From: Lytechinus variegatus
Taxonomy: Eukaryota > Echinodermata > Echinoidea > Temnopleuroida > Toxopneustidae
Reading direction: 5' to 3'
Assembly: GCF_018143015.1 (NCBI RefSeq)
Contig: NC_054753.1
Span: 29,912,292-29,976,291 of the forward strand
Length of the DNA stretch: 64,000 bases
Shown: positions 57,973 through 64,000 of the stretch, one piece after another
Position numbering within the stretch: the stretch's first letter is position 1
How the letters are laid out: every line of letters starts with the position of its first letter
Translations under genes and position numbers: made by a program
The notes under the pieces: model-generated
The model's database searches: none
Seen by the model: the letters and a program-made list of their open reading frames with translations, nothing else
Told to the model about the DNA's origin: nothing

Positions 57973-58547
57973 GTCATGCCAGGGCAGGCATGTGGATTTT
58001 AATCAATTATGTTATGTTATTATGTAAGTTGCAGGTCCCCACTCGTTACCTAGGTGAGGGGGACCTATTTGTACATACAAATGTTTGAGAACGCTGTTAA
58101 ACTGAAATAATTGTGTCATGCTTAAAGTTTAATCTTAGCCTGACCTGATCTTAAAGGCGGGCAGGCTGGTCTATAGTCATGGGCATTCATATATCTCTAT
58201 ATGCTATATTTATGTCATCTGTAATCCACCGATAGCTCATAATTAATAGCTGTGCTGGGATTCCGGTCCGGCTAGCAGGGAACCAGTGGGAAAACAGCCA
58301 TGAATTTTAAACATTGAAGAACTTACGAGGGGGGCCTTCTAGCCGGGGGTTTAACCCCTCTCCGAGGAGCTTATTAAACAAGGGTATCGGTTGGTTACAG
58401 ACATTATCGGTATATGTATATGTGATGATATTCATACACTGTACACAAAAAGCAGAATTGGTAAAGATGCACATTCATCTCTATTTTCATTAAAGCCACG
58501 ACAAATCGCAATTCACTTGTTCTTGTTGTTTTGTTAGCCGTGAATAA
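57973..58547 (+). repeat. Ngaro split direct repeat B2 (element 3' end)
   Basis: Second copy of B1. It ends AATAA, and the next base makes AATAAA (58,543-58,548), so a polyadenylation signal spans the element-genome border. Confidence 0.95.
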
Positions 58548-58618
58548 AGTATCGAATATGTATGTATTTTGATGAAGGAAATAAAAAAATATAATCAAGA
58601 TAAATCCAATCATTATTC

Positions 58619-60030
58619 AATTCAATTCAATTCATTTATTATCTCTTTCAATCTTTTTACATTTACAATGATAGTTCAATAGACATATTTACAAAATATA
58701 ATACATAAATCATTTCTATAATACAATAATGCTATGAAATCGAAAGAGAAGGAGACCAACTAAAAAGCAGAGCTTGTAGGGTGAAGGCCCCCTTTCATAA
58801 GTACATTTTATGAATAAAAATAAAAATAAGATAAAATAAAGAAATAAACAATACATAATACAATGAATAAAAAATAAACAAAAAATAAAAATAAATAAAA
58901 ATAAAAATTAATGAATCAGTATACACTGTATACAGAAATCATAAAACGATTAAACATATATACAAAGAGAAATTAACAAACACATTTACATATTAAGTTC
59001 TGAGTTACATAACTTTGTGGAAAAAAAAACGATAATCTAATATGAATCCAGAAGATATTTTTTCAGTTTTCCTTTGAAATTTTGTATTGAATTACATTGT
59101 ATAATATCCTTTGAAAAAGAATTCCATAATTTTGGACCAGTAAAAACAAATGTCTTCTGTGCAAACGATGTTCTATTCAGAGGTTAATGAAAGGAACTCG
59201 CCTGGCGAGTAAAGTGCTTATGAATTGTATTATTTTTTACAAACATATTATTAAAAGGTAACGGTAATTGTTTATTAATAAACTTGTACATTAACTGTCC
59301 GAGTTGAAAAGAATATAAATCTTTAACCTTCAAGACTTTATTTTTCAAAAACAGAATATTTGTATGTGCCCTGAATTCTGCATGACTAATAATACGAATC
59401 GCTCTTTTTTGTAATATAAAAAGTCTATTAATTTGAGAATTCGCTGCGTTACCCCATGCAACAACTCCGTAATTCAGATAAGGTAAAATTAACGTTGAAT
59501 ATAATGATAACAAAATATAATGGGGTAAGAAGTGACTTAATTTTCTAATGACACCAATATTGCGAGCAATGATTTTACAAATATTATCAATATGTGTTTT
59601 CCAAGAAAGTTTATCGTCAATGAACAGTCCCAAAAATTTAGTAGATCGCACTCTTTGAATAACAGTATCATTTAAAATTACATCTTTTGGTACAGTCGTA
59701 ATCTTGTTGCTAAATAGCATGTAGCTAGTTTTTGCTAGGTTAAGAGAGAGTTTGTTAGCTGTTATCCATTTAGAAACATTTTTTAGTTCGTCATTGAATA
59801 TTTGCGTCAATTGATCTGGGTCGGGGTGTGACAGAAATATATTAGAGTCATCAGCGAAAAGTATAAATTGAAGCAATCTTGATGACATATCAATATCATT
59901 TATATAAGTAATGAACAAAAGTGGGCCAAGAATGCTGCCCTGTGGAACTCCACAAAGAACAGGTTTACGTTCAGAAATATTACCATCAAGTGAAACGAAC
60001 TGTGAACGCCCGGTTAGATAATTATTGAAA
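58619..60030 (-). mobile_element. 5'-truncated non-LTR element (copy C, related family)
   Basis: The tail is (ATTCA)n at 58,614-58,636. The A/T-rich 3' UTR contains CTAAAAAGCAGAGCTTGTA (58,760), shared with copies A and B. The C-terminal half of an RT follows. Protein similarity to A and B is clear but much lower than between A and B, so it is a different family of the same group. It begins just 70 bases beyond the Ngaro-like element. Confidence 0.85.
59037..60030 (-). pseudogene. RT C-terminal half of copy C, with one premature stop
   Basis: The frame runs from about 60,030, through [23 protein letters not shown] (motif B), [11 protein letters not shown] (motif C), a long thumb region and HFTRQASSFH, to TAA at 59,184-59,186. 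The same frame then continues with [10 protein letters not shown] and a KKYLLDSY-type end to a stop at 59,037-59,039. So the TAA is a point nonsense change within the RT tail, where A and B have an ordinary codon. Motif A, ORF1 and the endonuclease are missing. Confidence 0.85.
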
Positions 60031-62176
60031 TCATTTAAATAAATAGAATGACATAAACATATACAATAGATATATATATAATGAGGCAGATATAAGAAAG
60101 AAAGGGAAATAAATAATTATCATGGTGACTATTATTTTTTATATTATGTCGAACTCTATCACAAAATTGGATTTTAGTAATGAAACTGCAGAAATTTTTG
60201 GTCTCTCGCTTTCGCAACTTTGTATAAATTTTACCCGATATCAGACCCCCTGAACATTTTGTCGAGTTGCGCTTGAGTGAAAGAGGGGGAGGGGGAAGAA
60301 AAGAGAGATATTCTTTGGGGGTAACATGAACAGCATGACAAAATGCTTACCAAAGTGAATAGAATTTTTAAGTTTTGTTGTACTTGGACGACGCCAATGA
60401 GCAATCTTCATGCAAAATTAATGATCGGAAAATAGGCATACACCTGTGAAAAAACTGACATTTCTATTCTTCAAAATGAATTAACTAGTTTTCTCCCAAC
60501 AAACTACTATTTTCTTCCTTCAAACTCACGGCTGTTGATTTTAGAATACGTGAGCAAAAGGAACATAACCGGAAAAAAACCCAGTAGGATGCTGTGAAAT
60601 GAAGCGTTCCAAAAAAAGCCCACTTACAATAATCAATGATTCGTCGTGGTTTTGGGGGTGGTTAGTAAAACCCCCCGAGTAGTAGTATTTTAAGTTGAAC
60701 TCATCAATGATTCGGATCCCACGGAACTATAATATGGCAATGCACTTGTGCGGTTACTATACAAATTCAAAGGCTTGAATTTGGAGTATCTGTTTGTTTA
60801 TGCTTTTGTAAAACGCCCCTACGGAGTTGACTTATGTGGTACAATAATTGGGTAGGGTTTTTTTTTTCATTACATTCATAGCCAGGGGGAGGGGGAGGAT
60901 TGAAATGACTTCGATGATGATTGATAACGGAATTAGAAAACAATGATTGCTTACGACCGCCCTCCCTAATAAAGCCAGGCACCACATTAAAAATAAACGA
61001 GCAATACAGAAAAGGGGTGTATTCATATTCAAGGTATATTTATTCAAAAAGAAAGAAAAAAATTACAATAATGATTCGCATAATGCAGGGTTAAAATGTT
61101 TATGTTTACCATTATTAAATTACATGGGTCATGTGGGAACATGTAGGTGTGGTATGAACTAATATCCTTCTGATGTTCAAGGAAAGTCACAAATGCAACC
61201 GAAACAGTATAAATTAACAACAACTAACAAAGAGAAAGGGGAGGGGAGATGGGGGCAAGAGAGGGGGGGGGGGGGTCGACATGAGCTTCCTATTTATCAT
61301 TCCTGATAAAGTGAAGTTCAACGTGGATTCCATTTGTGCACATCAACAATGGAAAATACAGGATTTGCATGCTCATAGTACAAAATGTAAACGTTTACCT
61401 TCCCCACTTCCCCATTCTTGCCCACGCCAGGTTCAAGGGAAGTTAAAACACGAGTAACTACACGTAAACACCAGATTTGCGCCCATGAATGCTTAAACAC
61501 CCCGAGGGCAGTGACTTAACTTACAACGTGATCGATTCGTTGTTTTAACCCTTCTAACCACGCTTGAACAAAAGTACGCTCTTTAAAAACTAGATTATAC
61601 GGTATTTATTTGAAGGGGGGGGGCGAAAGGAAGGGTCATTGCCCTCGCTTGCCCCAATATTACGTCTTATGATCTTGTTTTAAAAGTGACAAAACCCTCG
61701 AAACAACAACAACAATACTACTACTAATAATGATCGGTTCATTATCCCCTTGCAGCGATGGTGCTACAGGCTAGGGAAAGACCACCCCTTAAATAGAGCA
61801 AAAAAAAAGTAGAAGTGGGAAGAAAAGGAGAAATAAAACGAAGAGAGAAGAAAAAAAGAAAAACATAGATTAAGACTACTAATTCTGCTTTTATCTCTGT
61901 AATTAAACTGTGTTCAAGAAAATAGCACCCCCCATCAGATTATTTTGGCCCCGCCCCTGTTTATTGTTATACTTTGCATTATCACTTTATAACTGGACTG
62001 AAACATAATAATAATTTACGATGATAAAACATTTGACACTCTTTCTGGTAACCAGCATTGCTTATTTTTTTCAGCAGGAGGATTTTTTTAAAATTATAAT
62101 AAGTTCACATCTTAGGGAGATAGCTCGAATACGGTTACGCGGGTTACACACGTCCGATGCCGGTGTTGGCATGCCA
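60031..62176 (+). other. Flank without recognised genes
   Basis: AT-rich with G runs at 61,263-61,275 and 61,617-61,623. Short ORFs have no motifs. I see no exon continuing the TSP1 gene. Confidence 0.45.
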
Positions 62177-62355
62177 GGTGGGTGTTTCATAAAGCTGTTC
62201 GTAAGATAAGAACTACTTTGAGAACGACTGGTGATCCTTTCTTTTGGTAAATGCTATACATCATTTGCGATGGTTTTGCGCTTATAGAAAGGTTCACCAG
62301 TCGTTCTTATAGTCGCTCTTAACTTACGAACAGCTTTATGAAACGGCCCTGGGGT
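62177..62355. mobile_element. MITE with GTTTCATAAAGCTGTTCGTA ends
   Basis: It begins GGTGTTTCATAAAGCTGTTC and ends GAACAGCTTTATGAAACGGC. A second inverted pair, GAACGACTGGTGATCC and GTTCACCAGTCGTTC, lies inside. About 180 bp, no ORF. Confidence 0.8.
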
Positions 62356-62894
62356 TCTTGAAATTCATTGCATACAATACTTGAGATGTCAGCTATACAT
62401 GTCTAAATGAAGAAGAATTCAAACCTTTTCATGATTCTTTTTATGTGTTTAGGACAATTTACCACTTAAATTGATAACTTTAAATGCGGAGATATGAAAA
62501 CGAACAAACGCGCCAAATAAATTTAAGACAGAGTATTACGTAGGAATACCGATTTCATTTTAAGTATGTCACTGGTTACTTTTCTTATAAATTCAGTCAA
62601 TACTTCAACAACAAAAAAATTACTTACTCCCCAAACATGGTAAAAACATGAAATCAGTTTTCCATCTGAACTTTGCAAATGTCTTACTTCTTTAGAAATA
62701 TCTACTATCTATTATTGAGCGTATGATACCTAATCTACAAATGAAAACTAAAATGCTGCAGCTAGTAATAATAACAATAATAAAAAAACAGCATTTATGA
62801 TGCGCCATCTTTCTAGTAAACTCTTCCGAGGCGCAGAGGGATGGAGGGATTACGGAAAAAATGTTTGCTCGTGTGGGTGTATGGTCAGATCATA
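62356..62894 (+). other. Flank, nothing recognised
   Basis: AT-rich non-coding DNA. Confidence 0.4.
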
Positions 62895-63470
62895 TTACCT
62901 TAACATATTCAACAAAAGTAAGAAGAAAACAGATTTTAGATACTTTTTAAACGCTTCAAGCAATTCAATTGTTCGGATCCTCAGTGGAAGAGCATTCCAG
63001 AGAGAGAGAGAGCTAAAGAAGCAAAGGCTTTTTCTGGCCTTTCCTAGGGTTAAATTTGTTCTCTCTACATTTAGTTGTTTGCTAGTGGTAGTGGAGGAAC
63101 AAAGATTTCTTGCGGGAGTGCACAGCAAAAACTGTGGTGTTAACCGGTGTACATAAGAGGACCGCACCAGTTATTTTACACTGGTGTTAAATTGGTAGTG
63201 TTAGTTTTACACCTATAGGTGTTATTACAACATCTGTTGTTGTTACATTTACACTCTTTGGTGTTATGTTTAATATCTAGGGTGTAATTTTAATACCTCA
63301 GGGTGTGGTCCTACATTAACATCAATTGGTGTCAGTTTTAACACCACAATTTTTACAGTGTGTATTCTGAAGGTACTAGTATATAGGGGACAGATCATGT
63401 AATGCTTTCCATGTGTGGAGTAAGATTTCGAATTCTATTCTTTTAGATACCGGTAACCAGTCAAGACAAG
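62895..63470 (-). pseudogene. Non-LTR RT C-terminal relic, split by a MITE
   Basis: On the minus strand, about 63,465-63,380 encodes LDWLPVSKRIEFEILLHTWK then ALHDLSP. A MITE (63,362-63,121) follows. Then come TPARNLCSS, RTNLTLGKA, SLWNALPLRIRT and EAFKKYLKSVFF down to 62,895. This is the conserved RT tail (a LHWLPV-type segment, then WN.LP..IR and F+..LK) of another non-LTR family. The palm is absent. It is a decayed element fragment, not a host gene. Confidence 0.75.
63121..63362. mobile_element. MITE, CACTGTAAAAACTG family, copy 3 (reversed)
   Basis: It starts CACAGCAAAAACTGTGGTGT and ends ACACCACAATTTTTACAGTG. It is the reverse complement of copies 1 and 2, with a few changes. TG borders it on both sides. 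It sits inside the RT relic, so it is the younger insertion. Confidence 0.8.
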
Positions 63471-64000
63471 AAAACAAAAGGGGGGAAAAAAGATTGTAGA
63501 CTGAGTATTAAAGAATGAGAGCTGATTAAGTAACTCATCTATTTTTTCCCAGATAAAATGTATTCATATCTAGCGTAGATAAGTTAACATTCACATAACT
63601 GAAAATAGGTGTGGCATCTGAATAATATGGGAGATCTAGAGCTACATACCGTTTCGACCGTGCATATAGTTTGAAGAATCCGTGAACCAATTGAATCTTT
63701 TAGTATTTCAAACATCGATAATTTCAAAATTGCTTCAAAAACCCATTTGTTTGAAATTGCCTTCCAGTAGTTTTCCTTCATTGTCATGACTGTCCTTCTT
63801 TTATCTTTGTCCCATCCTGTTCCGTGTAAGTTTTCTCTCATTTCCTTTTTGTAGCGCCTTGAGCGCATAATCAATGTGGATTCTATATTATTGTCATTAT
63901 TATTTACAAGCGATCTCATCTAATCTCAGTTGGTCTGTCTTCAATTCCAATTTGATCGATTGACTTTTTCTGTTATTTTTTTTCGTGTGTGGGGGAGGGG
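63471..64000 (+). other. Right flank
   Basis: No exon is seen. A SINE-like tail lies at 63,845-63,904. The window ends in a G-rich stretch. Confidence 0.4.
63845..63904 (+). mobile_element. SINE 3' end fragment
   Basis: GTAGCGCCTTGAGCGCATAA, then TGTGGATTCTATATTATTGT and an ATT tail match the 3' end of the copy at 14,112-14,262. Confidence 0.5.

Larger units (their letters stand above)
49235..58547 (+). mobile_element. Ngaro-like tyrosine-recombinase retrotransposon, about 9.3 kb
   Basis: The element has split direct repeats: A1 (49,235-49,537), coding region, B1 (55,696-56,270) overlapping A2 (56,266-56,568), a spacer, and B2 (57,973-58,547). Coding order is Gag-like, RT with RNase H, tyrosine recombinase, SGNH hydrolase. 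Split repeats plus a recombinase instead of a DDE integrase define the DIRS/Ngaro group, and this repeat layout with a hydrolase gene is Ngaro-like. There is no target-site duplication, as expected for recombinase-mediated insertion. The paired repeats look identical, suggesting recent insertion, but the RT frame is broken. Confidence 0.92.

Overview
Organism and overall character. This is AT-rich animal nuclear DNA. Short exons with GT-AG introns encode EGF-like and thrombospondin type 1 (TSP1) modules, and the introns are packed with non-LTR retrotransposons, SINE tails, terminal-inverted-repeat elements (MITEs), microsatellites and long G or C runs. The repeat repertoire looks to me like an echinoderm, most likely a sea urchin: the long-TIR element at 45.1 kb, the GGGCCCGTTGCAGAAAGAGTTGC-type MITEs, and a Ngaro-type tyrosine-recombinase retrotransposon. 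That assignment is inference from memory, not a search.

Host gene. One plus-strand gene runs from about 1.07 kb to at least 46.8 kb and is probably open beyond its last visible donor. Eleven exons can be traced: a possible signal-peptide exon, an EGF domain, a two-exon module and a one-exon module without a recognised family (possibly cysteine-poor Ig-like), a half EGF, two calcium-binding-type EGFs and three TSP1 repeats. Every module is bounded by phase-1 introns, and the exons join in one frame for 617 codons. It is therefore probably a secreted or extracellular matrix mosaic protein. The intron between the first and second TSP1 exons is about 29.9 kb.

Repeat landscape. Introns 1-8 (1-14.7 kb) carry an RT relic, several MITEs, and a 1.8 kb region peppered with a 14-bp near-palindromic motif (TGTCGTACGGGACA). 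The giant intron (14.8-44.7 kb) holds a 41-bp minisatellite with a MITE and a SINE inside it. It also holds a nearly complete two-ORF APE-type non-LTR element on the minus strand (about 25.1-30.1 kb), a tandem repeat whose units each carry a DR1-type nuclear-receptor site (30.1-31.3 kb), and a second, 5'-truncated copy of the same non-LTR element (31.3-33.6 kb). MITEs and microsatellites fill the rest.

Ngaro-like element. From 49,235 to 58,547 lies a 9.3 kb retrotransposon with split direct repeats (A1, then ORFs, then B1-A2, a 1.4 kb spacer, and B2). It encodes a Gag-like protein with CCCH/CCHC fingers, RT plus RNase H, a tyrosine recombinase with all catalytic residues, and an SGNH hydrolase. 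RT and recombinase ORFs overlap as TGATG. The repeats look identical, so insertion was recent, but the RT reading frame is broken at its first catalytic motif. A related third non-LTR element, a further RT relic split by a MITE, and SINE tails fill the right end. I see no other host gene in the last 17 kb.
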